64,000 bases of DNA, taken from positions 2,356,001 through 2,420,000 of the forward strand of contig CAUWAG010000010.1 of assembly GCA_963556695.1 (NCBI GenBank), in the 5' to 3' direction. This stretch comes from Anthostomella pinea. Its lineage: Eukaryota; Ascomycota; Sordariomycetes; Xylariales; Xylariaceae. Below, in pieces: positions 11,066-22,491 of the stretch. The translations under genes and the position numbers were made by a program. Within the stretch, counting starts at the first letter, position 1; every line of letters begins with the position of its first letter. The notes below the pieces were generated by a model, which was not told the origin of the DNA, ran no database searches, and worked only from the letters and a program-made list of their open reading frames with translations.

Positions 11066-11755
11066 TATACGCTATAGAAATTAAATCTTAAACGATTTTT
11101 TAATAAATAGTAGATTTTATACAAATCAAAGTAATCTTTTTTTATTATATCAGCTTACGTTTTATATTATATTTGATCTTTATATTAATAATAGTAAAGT
11201 AAATTACCGTTATTGTTTCTTTTTAATTTGATTTTTATTAGAATGGAAAATGAATAAACTTCTTAAGGATTTTTAAGTTAAAAAGCCTCGACTTTGATTT
11301 AAACTAAATATAGATTTGTTAAATGCGTAATTTAAAATAACGGCTTTAAAGTTATTGAAATCAAATCTTATTAAAAAAATACTACGAAGTATATTTATAA
11401 AAGAAAAAAATAGTATATTATAATAATATACTTAGGTTTTAATATCGTAGTTTATTCTATTTATTGGGTTAAAAATAATAACACATAAAACTATAAATGT
11501 TATTTATAACATCTTTTAAAGCGTCTGTTATAAAAGTAATATAAACTTTGCATTTTTATTTAAATTTATTCTAACCAGTATGTTTGAATTATAAACAATA
11601 AGTATTAATATTAAAATAATAGCATAAATATTCGTTATATATTTAATATTCTAAAAGATTAGTATATATTTCCTAAATGTTTTATAAGTTACTATTATCG
11701 TTACAGTATAATTTTTAAAGCATGAATTTTATAATAAAATATTTGTTATAATGCT

Positions 11756-11942
11756 TGTGACGTTATAGTGGAATCTGGTGTTGTATTCCCAAAATACCAA
11801 GGTGAGCAAGGAAAGGAATACAGGTGTGCGTGCACCCGAATGGCTGAGGCACATATAGTGGTGTTCTTTTTTATCTAATCTACACGTGACCTGATGACTA
11901 AGCATTTATCTATACAGGTGGATACTACTGTACACTGTCACA
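11756..11942 (+). mobile_element. Diverged solo LTR, family A
   Basis: Starts TGTGACG and ends CACTGTCACA; it shares with the copies at 15031 and 26829 the internal ATCTAATCTACACGTGACCT segment and the ACTGTACAC...GTCACA end. Length 187 bp against 201 bp for the others. Flanks are ATGCT (11751-11755) and ATATT (11943-11947), which differ only by one G-to-A and one C-to-T change, so an original 5-bp target duplication altered by RIP is likely. Confidence 0.7.
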
Positions 11943-12029
11943 ATATTTATGAAAGGTATGTTTATTAAGCTAATAATAAGAATTAAAATAATAATATTAA
12001 ATTGTATTATAAATTTATTGTAAGAGTTA

Positions 12030-12260
12030 TGGTGCCTGTCAGGTATGAGCTACAGCTAGCAGCAGGTGAAAGGGCTGAAAGAGGGTAAAAGGATCCATTA
12101 TAGTGACCATTTGGGTGCTGCCTTGCAGAGCCGTTGTTTGGTGACAAGCAGCCGCGCATCAAAGGGTTACCACAGCTGTATTTAAGTGGGAATCTCCCCT
12201 ATAGAACCATAGCTAAGATATAGACCAACAAGCATCCTATCTGAATCCCGGACTTCCACA
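12030..12260. other. GC-normal island, probable LTR-like remnant
   Basis: About 230 bp of normal composition starting TGGTGCCTGTCAGG and ending GGACTTCCACA inside AT-rich sequence, with a TATTTAAG box-like motif near 12180. The TG...CA ends and composition suggest another LTR, but neither terminal repeats nor a target duplication is seen. Confidence 0.3.
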
Positions 12261-12343
12261 TTTATCAATAAGTTGTAGCTTTTTAAAGAGCCGAGTTTAA
12301 TTCATATAAGATTTTTTTTAAAAATAAGTTTTTTTAACATATA

Positions 12344-14469
12344 ACGTAAATGACAAGCGAGCGGCAGTTACAAGCGAACGGCAACTTCTTACCAACCTTC
12401 CAATCAACATGTTAAATAACTCGATTACAAGGCATTTAATTCAATCTAATCAATCGGGTTCTTCTTCAGATGTTTCCATTTCTATTGTACAAGTTCGCGC
12501 ATTATAGCTAGTGTTACCGCAAACGCCACAACGTTGCTCACGCGCTGCCGCCCTCCTCAAACAATAACTACCTTCACCCATTTCCTGTCTTGCCAGCTCA
12601 TCACTATCCTTTGCAGCCCGAAGACCTATTGTATCTTTAATAAAAAATATTTCTCTTTTTATTAATTTTTTTTTTTCCAGACATTTATTTACTAAGTGAT
12701 TTGTCTCCTCTAACTCGCGGACCTGTGAATCAACCAAAGCGACCTTGTGCATAATAACGTATGTAGCCTTTGAAAACGAGCTCAATACATCAATTATTGA
12801 AATAGGTGAGCTTCCCTGATGGTTTTTGACTCAATTCTTAATATAAACTGATTAGTTTACTGCTTAATTAATGGTAATAGGCATTTTTAAAGTCTAAGTA
12901 GTGCGTGGCAGACTGGGGTCTGGCAACGGTGTTCGTACGACAGTGACAGCATCCAGCTTTGAAATGACACTGTCTAGGTCAAAAAGAACAAGCCCATTAG
13001 CACCAAAACCTACTCGAATGTTTCCCAGTGTTATAGCAATATTATGTACTTCACAAAATGCTGTAAGGAAGTCCTCTTTCAAAACATGGGTTATATAACA
13101 CCGGATGTGATCCTTAATCATGCAACTGTAAGCTCTTTTGAGCGGGCTAAAATAGCTGACATCTAAAGGCTGGAGCCTATATAATGAGTGGGCAGGCATA
13201 TAAAGGGTAATGATACCATTATTACAACAATAATTCTTAAAGACCTGGAAATAGTGGCTTTTGTGGCCATCTAGTATGAAGAGGCGTTTACCGGCGGTTA
13301 TACGCGGTCTGGTATACTTGTTGAAATATTCAATCCATCTCAAACCGATCTCATTTGTAGTCCATCCGTTGTCAAACACGGCCACCTTCCAATTGCGTGG
13401 TAATGTTGTGACGCGATACCATGACGCAAGGTAGGTTTTGCTCTATAGAATAATGAACGGCAGGACCACCCAGCCATCAGTGTTAGTAGCAGGGATTACT
13501 ATAGATTATTCTTTGTTGCTTTACTGAGCTTGTTTAGGCCTGTTATATTATTTGGCGCTTGTAATAACCATACTAGACCTAATAATCCTTATTTTAGACC
13601 CAGTCTTGTCAAAGTTGTAAATATCCGCGTCTTGGATACTATGTTTTGCGATTGCTGCCGCAACTTGGCAAAACCATACGCGATATGCGTCTGGATCTTC
13701 ATTCAAGACCCTCTGGTAGTCCATCCTCCGATAAAAACGCGTCTAAAGGCCTGGTGTGCATTTAAAAAAGTTTTGCGTCCAGTTCTTTCCAACGAGTCCA
13801 GCCCCACATGCTGCCAACAATTGATTTGTCATATCTTTAACATAACTGTGCCAGGATGGAAATGCTTGCGTATCCAGGTCAAGAATGAAAGAAAGAATAG
13901 CATTTTCTTTGGAAACCATAAATTTCAAAGTATTGGGCATACTATCGCATTGTGATGGTCAGCCGGTAATTTTAGTCTATAATATATTATATAGGACGTA
14001 GAAAGTCTTAAAAAGCTTGTTAATGATAATATGATGGTCGCGTCGTTTAGCTTGGACACCAAGTTGTAAGTCTTATTCGTTATAACACAATGTGTGAGGA
14101 TTGTGGTGGCAGTATGGTGGCAGTCAGGGAGGCTGCCAGCTGACAAGGGGTCAAGCAGGCAACTTGGCAGAATAAAGGAATGGAAGCACCAGGAAAGGTG
14201 GCTTTCATGGGTGATAGACAAGGGATCTTTGGCTGGAGGATCAATGAATGGGTACATCTTTGTATTTTGGTGTGTATTTAGTACTACATTGGTCCCCTAG
14301 ACCTATGGATAAAACGCAACGCACTAGACCGATCATCACGCCCATGTTCTGATGATCCGATACAATGCCATTATTGTAGGTTGATCAATTAGGAGCCTTG
14401 ATGAAAAGGTTAGGTGGCTGGTGAAAAGTTGTCGTTCGCTTGTAATTGCTGCTTGCTTGTCATCTATGA
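12344..14469 (-). mobile_element. RIP-decayed Fot1/pogo-like transposon (same family as 28615-30457)
   Basis: Terminal inverted repeats of about 54 bp are still visible: left ACGTAAATGACAAGCG..., right (reverse strand) TCATAGATGACAAGCA.... Each contains two 17-bp subterminal units starting ACAAGC. Transposase pieces lie on the minus strand at 13940-13743 (MPNTLKFMVSKENAILSF), 13385-12894 (DNGWTTNEIGLRW...LDGHKSH...LQPLDV) and 12785-12450 (coiled region plus CGVCGNTSYNARTC zinc knuckle). Against the intact copy almost every amino-acid change is a G-to-A or C-to-T product (E to K, H to Y, S to F/L, C to Y, G to S), and frames are broken by stops. The target TA is no longer clear on the right. 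Confidence 0.88.
14093..14361. mobile_element. Unclassified ~269-bp insertion in the dead Fot1-like element
   Basis: Compared with the intact element, the dead copy is interrupted just upstream of the transposase ATG by ~269 bp of GC-normal DNA. The insertion is bracketed by the direct repeat ACAATG (14087-14092 and 14362-14367), a probable target-site duplication. It starts TGTGAGGATTG and ends GATGATCCGAT. It has no ORF match; it could be a small non-autonomous element or a solo LTR with imperfect ends. Its composition shows no RIP, so it arrived after the host copy was mutated. Confidence 0.6.
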
Positions 14470-15030
14470 TATTTCAACTTTTTTCCAAAATACATTGAAT
14501 CTTAAATTTTATAAGTTGAAAACTATATGTTTCAAGCTGAAATAGAACTTTTTATCTATTGTATTAAATAATATCTAATAAGACTTTTTTAAGATATACA
14601 GTCATTAGTTTTAACATCCTTTTTTGTATATAATAGTTTGTTATTTTGAAATTTGTACCAAAACTTTCTGAAAGCTGGTCCTTTTTTCTTACAATAAGTA
14701 AACTTTTTAATAAATTTAAAAAGCTACGAGCCGGATTTAAAATCTTTAATAATCTTATTTTTATATTTGTATATAATAAACGGCAGTATATAAACATTAT
14801 AAATAGGTTAGAAATATATAAAAGCTTTAATTTAAACGTTTATGATCGTTTTAATTCAGAAGAAAAAGATAATTATAATTAAGAATTAGCTACGTTTAAT
14901 AAAGTTAATAGATAAATACTTACCGGCTTTAATGCCGCTTGAATAGTTCGAACTTTAAATTAATATATTATCTAATCGTCATAAAAATAGCTAAAGCTTT
15001 TAAGGTTTTATAAAATGATTACGATGTTAT

Positions 15031-15231
15031 TGTGACGGTGTACAGCTGTATCCACCTGGTCTTTGGTCAGGAGACCCACCAGGTCACGTGTAAATCAGAT
15101 AAACAAGTAACGGGACCACCACTTAAGGTGTGTGCTGCTCACATCACCTTGCTAGCTTTCTTTTCTATCCTCGACTTGTTGTTTTTGTGATCAATCTCAG
15201 ATTGCAACACACTGGCGCAGGCATCGTGACA
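15031..15231 (-). mobile_element. Solo LTR, family A (201 bp)
   Basis: On the minus strand it runs TGTCACGATGCC...TGTACACCGTCACA, colinear and same length as the copy at 26829-27029. Flanks GTTAT (15026-15030) and TTTAT (15232-15236) match in four of five positions, consistent with an aged target duplication. No internal element remains. Confidence 0.8.
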
Positions 15232-15515
15232 TTTATAAATTAAATTACTCTTTATATTTTAACTTATCTCTAAATATAAAATGTCCTTAATAAGTGTGTT
15301 AAAAAGTAGAAAAAGTAAAAGTGAAGGGTGTTCGGTATTTTTGTCCACCCACTGTATATCCGTCCGAGAAATTGGGTCACGTGATAGCGTCCCTGAGTAG
15401 CCAGACTGCATGAAAACTTCCACGCTGGAAATTTCTCTTGCCGAATCATCAACATCCATGTTCATGTGTTCAATCGCAAACGTCTTCAGTTGATCTTGAT
15501 CAGTGATTTAAGACT

Positions 15516-16766
15516 ATGGGCCAATACGACAGACAAGCTCAGTCTCAGAGGAAACATGGCCCTCTTCCAAACAGTGGTGCCGCAAAAGCTCCCGCTACAC
15601 CTCCGTTGCAAAGACCGCAATGGCGAGGCCAAGGATACGTCAAGAAACAAAAACCTCGTCAGACTACGGCGGTCGCGACAAAGTCGACTTCGACGGTTCA
15701 GGAACAGAGACTTCTGATCGATCTCCAGCAACTGATTTTGAATATCTTCAGAAACACATTCCTGGCTTCGAAGGACTTCGATAGCTGGAAGGGGACGCTC
15801 CATGAAGTCAATGAGGCACTACTTCAGCGCGATCTGGTGAAGGCGTTTGGAAGTGAGGAGTTCAAGGAAGGCTATGCGCTCAGGTGGTCACCGAGTCGAA
15901 GCTTGGTGTATGTGAATGTGCTGGCTTGCCTGTGTGATTTACGGCAGGATGATCATTGGGTGAAGCAGTTGCTGAACCTCGACTTGCCTAGCAAACCTGC
16001 CAGAGTTGTCTGCTTTGGTGGAGGCGCTGCAGAGGTTATGGCTCTCGCAGGTCTCGTACGGCATCTTCTACCAAGCGCTGCTGGCAAACCACAACAGTCC
16101 GAGCTGGAGACTTCCAACGCGTCTCAAGTAGAGACGCCTTTATTATACCTTCACCTCATCGATACCGCAGATTGGTCGTCGGTGATATCGAAACTGGAGA
16201 CCGGGGTCGAGACACCACCAACGCTCTCACAATACGCCAGTGCCTCTGCGCGGGCATCAAACTCCGCGTTCCTCGGTCCAAATGGTCTGAACACGACGTT
16301 CCACCAAGTCGACATTCTCAGCCTCAGCTCCGAAGATCTGAAGAATACGATTGGATCCGAGCCCTTGATGATAACTTTTTTCTTAACGCTAAACGACCTG
16401 TACACAATCTCGATCCCCAAGACAACAGCATTGCTACGCAAATTGGACATACTAGCACCACAAGGCAGCGTTCTGGTCGTGATTGACAGTATCGACGCTT
16501 CGTCATCACCCGGAATCTCGAACAATCAATTGAAGGACTCCTCGGACAGCCCTCCACCAGCTTATTCAATGGACTGGTTACTCGATCGCGTTCTGCTGGC
16601 AAAGCCACAGAAAGATAACGGGGAAACCGAGGAAGATAAGGAGAAGCCGAGGTGGGAGAAATTGACAGAAGAGAAGATGAAGCAGCATAAGCTAGACGAG
16701 ACCCTGGCATATCCAGGCAGCCTGGAGAACATGAGATTCCAACTGCATGTCTTCCGGCGCTTGTAA
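15516..16766 (+). CDS. bmt6: 25S rRNA (uridine-N3)-methyltransferase, BMT6 family
   Basis: A single-exon 416-residue protein. After a basic, low-complexity N-terminus (Q/K/P-rich, residues 1-55) comes the family's N-terminal helical region and a Rossmann SAM-binding motif RVVCFGGGAAEVMALAG at about residues 163-180. Further downstream are LYLHLIDTADWSSVI (acidic strand end) and the FFLTLNDLYT block where the target-recognition residues sit, and a C-terminal FQLHVFRRL. Bmt6 in yeast methylates U2843 of 25S rRNA in the nucleolus; fungal homologues are about this size. Starts at the first ATG of the frame, about 280 bp from the LTR at 15231. Its neighbour at 17320-17829 is convergent. Confidence 0.82.
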   Translation: MGQYDRQAQSQRKHGPLPNSGAAKAPATPPLQRPQWRGQGYVKKQKPRQTTAVATKSTSTVQEQRLLIDLQQLILNIFRNTFLASKDFDSWKGTLHEVNEALLQRDLVKAFGSEEFKEGYALRWSPSRSLVYVNVLACLCDLRQDDHWVKQLLNLDLPSKPARVVCFGGGAAEVMALAGLVRHLLPSAAGKPQQSELETSNASQVETPLLYLHLIDTADWSSVISKLETGVETPPTLSQYASASARASNSAFLGPNGLNTTFHQVDILSLSSEDLKNTIGSEPLMITFFLTLNDLYTISIPKTTALLRKLDILAPQGSVLVVIDSIDASSSPGISNNQLKDSSDSPPPAYSMDWLLDRVLLAKPQKDNGETEEDKEKPRWEKLTEEKMKQHKLDETLAYPGSLENMRFQLHVFRRL

Positions 16767-17319
16767 TCTACGCCGAGTGGCAGAGACCGGTGCCACTGAC
16801 TGGGCTACAAGCGACATCAAGAACACAGCAATGGGCCAGAACACCCATAGTCAAGACCTCAGGCAAGTCCCGCGGCCAATGGGCAAGTCACGTATCGGAA
16901 CATCGGCACGGCTTGCGTCCATGGCTTTATGGATGGCGAGGACTCTTCCACAGCTCAGGATTTATCCTTCGAGTAGCAGGACTTTCTCATTAGTTGATCG
17001 CAAGGTAGATGTCTGGTGGGACGGGTTTTAGCCGTTATTATTACTGTGACATCTAGATATAGACTGCCGCTGTTACACGACCAAGACTCCCAAGACTGCC
17101 CAGTGGTGCTACGCACTGCTGAAAGGAGACAGCTATTGGTACCATGAATACATCAATCATACAGGAGACCCGATCCTAGTAAGGATCTTACCGATTTGAG
17201 TCGCAACCAGACAGATCAACCGTAGAGTAAGTACCATCCCGCCCAAGCCCATTGAACGGCCATAGCATATGCAACCCGCCTACGTATCCTCTTTTGAGCA
17301 AACCCCATAAAGCCACCCC
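16767..17319. other. Intergenic region between convergent genes
   Basis: Shared 3' region of the BMT6-like gene and the small secreted protein gene. Nothing recognisable. Confidence 0.5.
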
Positions 17320-17829
17320 TTACTCGCACGTCTTAACCTTGTAGTCGACAGTCTGGTTGCCGGTGGCAGGGACCTTGGGCTTGAAGTCGAGATAGACAAG
17401 CTGTGTCCGGAGTCAGCAATCGATCAAATCCCAACACCCACACCATCAAACAAAACATCCTCCTTACCTCGCCTTTCTCGGCCGTCCACTCGCCATTGGT
17501 ATCCCGGTAGAAGACCAGCTCATCCGAGCCGGCATCCCGGACCTCGGCCGTGGTGTGGGTGACGACGCCCTCGGTGCTCCACTCGATGTTGTAGCAGGTC
17601 GATCGCGTCACGAGGAAGGGCTTCGTGCAGCGCGTGTTGCCGTCGTTGTCTCTGCAGGTCTCGACGGCGTAGTCCATTACACTGCCCTCGGCTACGGTTG
17701 ACGCTGCGGGGGGCTGTCAGTGGATGTTTTGGAAGAGGAGACGGATTGGGTTCGGAGCTTACGTTTCGTCAGGGTACCGGTGAAGGCCAGGCCGGCGGTC
17801 AGGACGCTCTGGGCTGATGGGATGTACAT
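17320..17829 (-). CDS. Small secreted cysteine-containing protein (127 aa)
   Basis: Three exons, 17829-17763, 17703-17468 and 17400-17320, fit in phase across 59- and 67-nt introns (GTAAGC...GCAG; GTAAGG...ACAG). The N-terminus MYIPSAQSVLTAGLAFTGTLTK is a plausible short signal peptide ending near the first splice. The mature part has four cysteines (VETCRD, TRCTKP, STCYNI and the terminal KTCE), compatible with two disulfides, and a beta-rich pattern. No known family is recognised. Its position in the island between two transposon-rich AT blocks, its size and cysteines are typical of fungal effector candidates or cell-surface proteins, which is inference only. A different frame extends to 18068 but lacks a consistent splice structure. 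Confidence 0.65.
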
Positions 17830-18790
17830 GGTTGCGTGGAAGAACCTGTCGATTCGCGTTGGTTGTTCTGTGTTATTCTACGATGGTGAATGATGGTCTG
17901 CTTGATAGAACGGGGGTGTTGTAAAAGGGAAGCAAGAAGGAGCTTAGGTAGGTAAATAGGTGAAGTTGAGGGTAGTTGATCTACCTTGTATGTACCTCTA
18001 ATAAGGTTCCTGCTGTTTGTTCTGGTGCACGTGCAGGCAGAGGCAGGCAAACGCAGGCACGTTGTCACGCAACGTCATCGATTCAATGTTCGCCTGCCGC
18101 ACGGCATCAGCTGAGCTCGTCACCGCGTCACCGCGTCAGGGCGATCTGCGTGGCTTGAAACCGCTGATGCGGGGAATGGGGAATGGGGAATTGATCTAAA
18201 AGTTCAGCCAAGACACGCCGTGGAACGTTAGTCTACCTCTCTACCTGCTGAGGGAGGCATGAGGCTGGATTAGGTATCTACCTCTACCTGGGTACAACAA
18301 TCACTGCCTTACGCCTCACATTCCCTTCAACGCCTGGGACGCATCTCGTAGAGGGCTGCGAGATAGGTAAAGAGGTAGCTGCTGGACACTCGGGAGTCGG
18401 AACTCGTATGCAGGAAAGTATTATGTGCATGTAACATACCGGTAACAAGGATGGTAATGGTTAGCGGTTCTAGGGTATGGGTCTGAATCCAATATGATGC
18501 CCATGCTTACACATATACTTTTATAAAAAGTTCTACAAGAGAGTTCCTATCGCGTAAAGTTCTACCTATTAACTATTGACATCCAGGACACCGGTAGGTA
18601 TCGCACAGGATCCATCCCCTTGCGTCCGAGCCCGGGCGAGAGAAGCGGTCAGGTGAGGAAGTCAAGGGGATACTGCATCATGATCACCAACGGCCAAGCC
18701 AGCCCAACTATTCGCATTCCATGGTCTGTTGGTTCTCCTTTGGCGACTCTGACGGGCGTTCCTATCACCAAAGGCACGAAGTGAACTACG
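17830..18790. other. Intergenic region with short tandem motifs
   Basis: Divergent promoter space between the secreted protein and the GMC gene. Short reiterations are seen: GGCAGGCA-type repeats near 18034-18060, CACCGCGTCACCGCGTC near 18120, GGGGAATGGGGAATGGGG near 18172, and several TACCTCTACCT/AGGTAGG runs. No gene. Confidence 0.45.
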
Positions 18791-20623
18791 ATGAACATGA
18801 GCGCGGAAGTGTTCGATATCATCATTGTTGGGGGCGGAACCGCTGGCTGTGTCTTGGCTAGTCGGTTGTCGGAGAATAAGGAGATCCAAGTCCTTCTGAT
18901 GGAAGCTGGGAGGGATCTGACATCCGACCCGCGAACGAACGTTCCGTCATTGGGATCAAGCCTCTTGGCCACGTCCGCTAATTGGGGCTTCAAGACCACT
19001 CCTCAGGTATGGAACGCTCACTACAGTTTGCTGCCTGACCTGCTTAGTCGTACTCGATAGGCGAGTCTCGGATCACGCGAAACCGTTGCACCTGCCGGCC
19101 GTCTCCTCGGAGGTTCGAGCGCTGTCAACGGCTTCGCCTTCCTTCCGAACTCCAGGGCCAACATTGATGCTTGGGCTGACCTCGGCAATCCCGGTTGGGA
19201 CTGGTCGAGTTTCACCAAATCGATGAGCCTCTTCAGTCTGGCCAAGTCTGCCAAACCAGATGGTCACAGCCCTCTTCAGCTCACCATCCCGGACGAAGAT
19301 AGCGAGTGGCCGCGCGTATGGAGGGAAACTCTGGCGAACTTGGGATACCCCGAGGCCACAGACCCGTTTTCTGAGAAGATCGTGGGCAGCTTGATGGGGC
19401 CTGAGACCATCGGCCTTGACAAGAAACGTAGCTTCTCAGCCAACGCATACCTGAGCGATTCCGTGCAATCTCGAAGCAACCTCACAATCTGGTCCGATGT
19501 CTTGGTTGAGAAGATTATCTTCGACAACTCGGAGACTGTGATTGCAAGAGCTATTCAGTACAGTGAAGGTCAAGGCCAGCAAACGAAGACTGTTGAGGCG
19601 CGTAAGGAGATTGTGCTCAGCGCCGGAGCAATCAACTCTCCTCGGCTCCTTGAGCATTCGGGCATTGGCGATGCAGATCGCTTGCGGCGCCTCGGGATCG
19701 ACGTACTGATTGACAATCCTAACGTTGGCGAGAACCTACAGAACCATCCCATGTGCAGTCTCAGCTTCGAAGCGGTCGGTGAAGACAGATTTCAGACCAT
19801 CGACCAACTCCTACGCAAAGACCCCGACGCCATCGCTGCTGCCCAAAAGGCGTACTCGGAGGGAACCGGACCGGCGTCCCGCAGTAACCTCAATATTCTT
19901 GCGCAGCTGTCGCTGCCTGGTAGTACGCCGCTCGACGGGAACCTCGACAGTACTTTACCAGGCATTGGTTCAGCAACTGATCCCATGGGAAAGGCGCAGG
20001 AATCTTTCGTTCGCGCTGTCCTGACTTCACCGAAGGAAGCATCTGGCTGCTACATGACGGCCCCCGGATTCGTGTCTTTCGCTGGCGATGGGACAGCCGT
20101 TCCTCCACCCGTCGGAACGAGCAGATTCTTCACCATAGCGGTGCACCTTGCGCACCCGTTATCCCGCGGATCAGTCCACATCACGTCGCCATCACGCCCG
20201 GACTCGTCATCGGGAGTTTCCATCGATCCGAACTATTTCTCTCATCCGTTAGACCTCGAAATCCTCGCCAGACATGTACAGCTCATAGAGACCATCGCCA
20301 TGACGGAGCCCCTGTCCAACCATCTCAAGTCTGACGGCCAACGAGGTCCGGACATGCCCGCACCCGGGGGTTTCGCTGATCTACAAACGGCGAAGGACTT
20401 CCTCTTAAAGCGGGCGAAAGGTGCACATCACTGGACGGGGTCTTGCTCGATGATGCCGCGAGAGTCGGGGGGTGTCATCGATCATGAATTACGCGTCTAT
20501 GGTTGCAGGAATCTGCGTGTTTGCGATGCGAGCATCATGCCTATCTCTCCTCGGTCGAACATCCAAGGTGTTGTTTATGCTGTTGCTGAGCATGGGGCTC
20601 AGATCATGAAAGCTACCATGTAG
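18791..20623 (+). CDS. GMC-family FAD oxidoreductase
   Basis: Two exons, 18791-19006 and 19061-20623, joined over a 54-nt intron (GTATGG...GATAG), give 592 residues. The N-terminal FAD fold is seen as [21 protein letters not shown] (about 8-28), with the second signature [15 protein letters not shown] encoded just after the splice and a third around [18 protein letters not shown]. The C-terminal catalytic region contains [13 protein letters not shown] and [14 protein letters not shown], where the catalytic His and the partner Asn of the family are found. No secretion signal is present, so it is probably intracellular. GMC enzymes oxidise alcohols, sugars or hydroxylated metabolites with O2 or quinones; substrate cannot be told. 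A second in-frame Met at 18797 is an alternative start. No cluster partners adjoin. Confidence 0.9.
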
Positions 20624-21225
20624 TGTTGATCGGCTTGACAGCATACGCCAGGACACCTCGGGAGCTTCAAGTGGGTGAATGTAAGACAATTTGTGCTCAT
20701 TTGACAACGGTCCGAGTCCGGGGTGTTTGTCCGCGATGACACTAGCTGTACGACGTTGTCAATTACAACTGTGCAGCGCCGTGTCAAAAGTTCCAATACA
20801 TGTCACTCGAGTACGTGACACCGCAGGCGGTCAGAGCTCCGGCAATCGTCAATCTGCTGGAGTTGGCTCTGTTGTTCGCTGGCTCGTTGGTTGGGTACCT
20901 AGTTCTTGTAAATATGCAGTCGCACCGACCAGATCGTCTGATGAAGTGAATGGAAGATTCCCGTCCATACGTTTCACCCAGCTGCGTTAGATGGCCAGAT
21001 CCTCACTCTACAAGCTCGCTTCTGTGAATGGTTTGTCACATTCATTCGTGAGTTAAATTCGTAGCGAATCGAAATGTGTGGGAAAGTTTGTGTAAGAGCG
21101 AAAAAAAAAAAAACCTCGCACACAGTCAAGCCATCCCTTTGGGCATATCATCAAACAGACGTTCTTGCTACTTCATGGTGTTGTGTTTCCAGCAGTATTG
21201 AGGTCTCGTCTCTCGTGCCGCCAGA
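20624..21225. other. Intergenic region
   Basis: Between the GMC stop and the GT25 start. An A12-13 run lies at about 21101-21113. No gene recognised. Confidence 0.45.
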
Positions 21226-22491
21226 ATGGTCTCACGACGCTGGTTTCCCACGCCCCGGGAGCAGCTGGTGTTCGTGGTCATTACCGTCGTCCTTGCCCTC
21301 TCGCTCTGGACATCGCATCGCATTCATTGGAAGACCCGGCTTGGGACCGGAGGATGGTCCCTAACCAGTCGAAGACATGCGACGTCTGACGTGTTCAACT
21401 CGACGCTGGGGGTAAGCTTCTTCCATAATATCAGGTGACAGGTCCGAGTCGCCTCAGCTGGGCAGTGTAGCTTACTGGGCATCCCCTACAGTTCGAACGA
21501 GTATTTGCAATCGGCCTTCCGGAACGATCAGATAAGCGCGATGCCCTGACCTTAATGGCCGCTCTCACAGGCTTCAAGTTGTCTTGGATCAACGGCGTGG
21601 CTGGCGAAAGCGTCCCTAACAAAGCTCTCCCCTTCGTGAGCAGTACCTTCTACGTCCCTGCTTCAGACCACATACAGTAGGAAGTCACTGATGTCTCCAA
21701 TCCAGGGATGGGACCGCCCAGCAATGCCCGAAACCAACCTCGGCTCCTGGCGCGGCCACATCAACGCCATGCGGCACATCGTCGCCTCAGGCCTCACATC
21801 CGCGCTCGTCATGGAAGATGACATGGACTGGGACACGCACCTCAAGTCCCAACTCTCCGACTTCGCCTCTGCCGCAACAAGTCTACAAGAGGGTTTCTAC
21901 CACAACCAGTCGCTCGCCTCGCCCAGCCCCTACGGCCAGCACTGGGACATGCTCTGGATCGGGTCCTGCGCAACGACCTTCGACGAGCACCTGCCACTGG
22001 ACCTGCAGCTCCCCGAGGACCAGCAGGACAGTCGCAAGATGCTGATCGCCAACGACGTCACCGTGCCCCCCGGCACCCACATCACCGGCAACGCGTCCTT
22101 CAGCTGGACCGAGTACGCGCCGCAGACGCGGATCGTATACGTGCCGGGTGACAACATCTGCAGTTTCGCCTACGCGCTCAGTGCTGCGGGCGCGCGAAAG
22201 GCGCTGCAATATATGGGGCTAGAGGGCCAGCACAAGGCGTTCGACAACCACCTGAGCGACCTGTGTCGGCTTCGCGTGAACGGGATGCGCTGTGTGAGTG
22301 TCGTGCCGAGTCTGTTCGTGCATCATCGGCCGCGGGGGCGTGTCAGTCGGGACTCTGATATCAGTGGTGGTGATGGCTCGAAGGATGATGTGAGGGAGGT
22401 TGGGTTTACGGAGAACGTGCTGTATAGCACGCGGCTGAACTTGCAGAATCTGGTCAGGGGCATGGAGCCCGAGAGGCAGTGGGAGGATTAG
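21226..22491 (+). CDS. Glycosyltransferase family 25 protein
   Basis: Three exons, 21226-21411, 21492-21635 and 21706-22491, all phase 0 with 80- and 70-nt introns, give 371 residues. It is a type II membrane protein: a basic N-tip, then QLVFVVITVVLALSLW (about 13-28) as signal anchor. The lumenal part shows the GT25 pattern: FERVFAIGLPERSDKRDAL, LGSWRGHINAMRHIVASG and the acidic ALVMEDDMDWD, the metal/nucleotide-sugar motif (ED-D), then DNICSFAYALSAAGARKAL and the FDNHLSDLC block. In ascomycetes such proteins act in the Golgi on cell-surface glycans; the sugar transferred is unknown. No lesion was found and splice phases are consistent. Confidence 0.87.

Larger units (their letters stand above)
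10181..15260. repeat. AT-rich, RIP-affected transposon block 1
   Basis: Extremely AT-rich DNA with stop codons in all frames, interrupted by GC-normal islands that correspond to solo LTRs and other insertions. Background stretches 10200-10580, 11070-11755, 11943-12020, 12265-12340 and 14470-15030 hold no recognisable gene. The pattern (C-to-T and G-to-A decay of transposon sequence next to undamaged islands) is what repeat-induced point mutation produces in ascomycetes. Confidence 0.85.
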
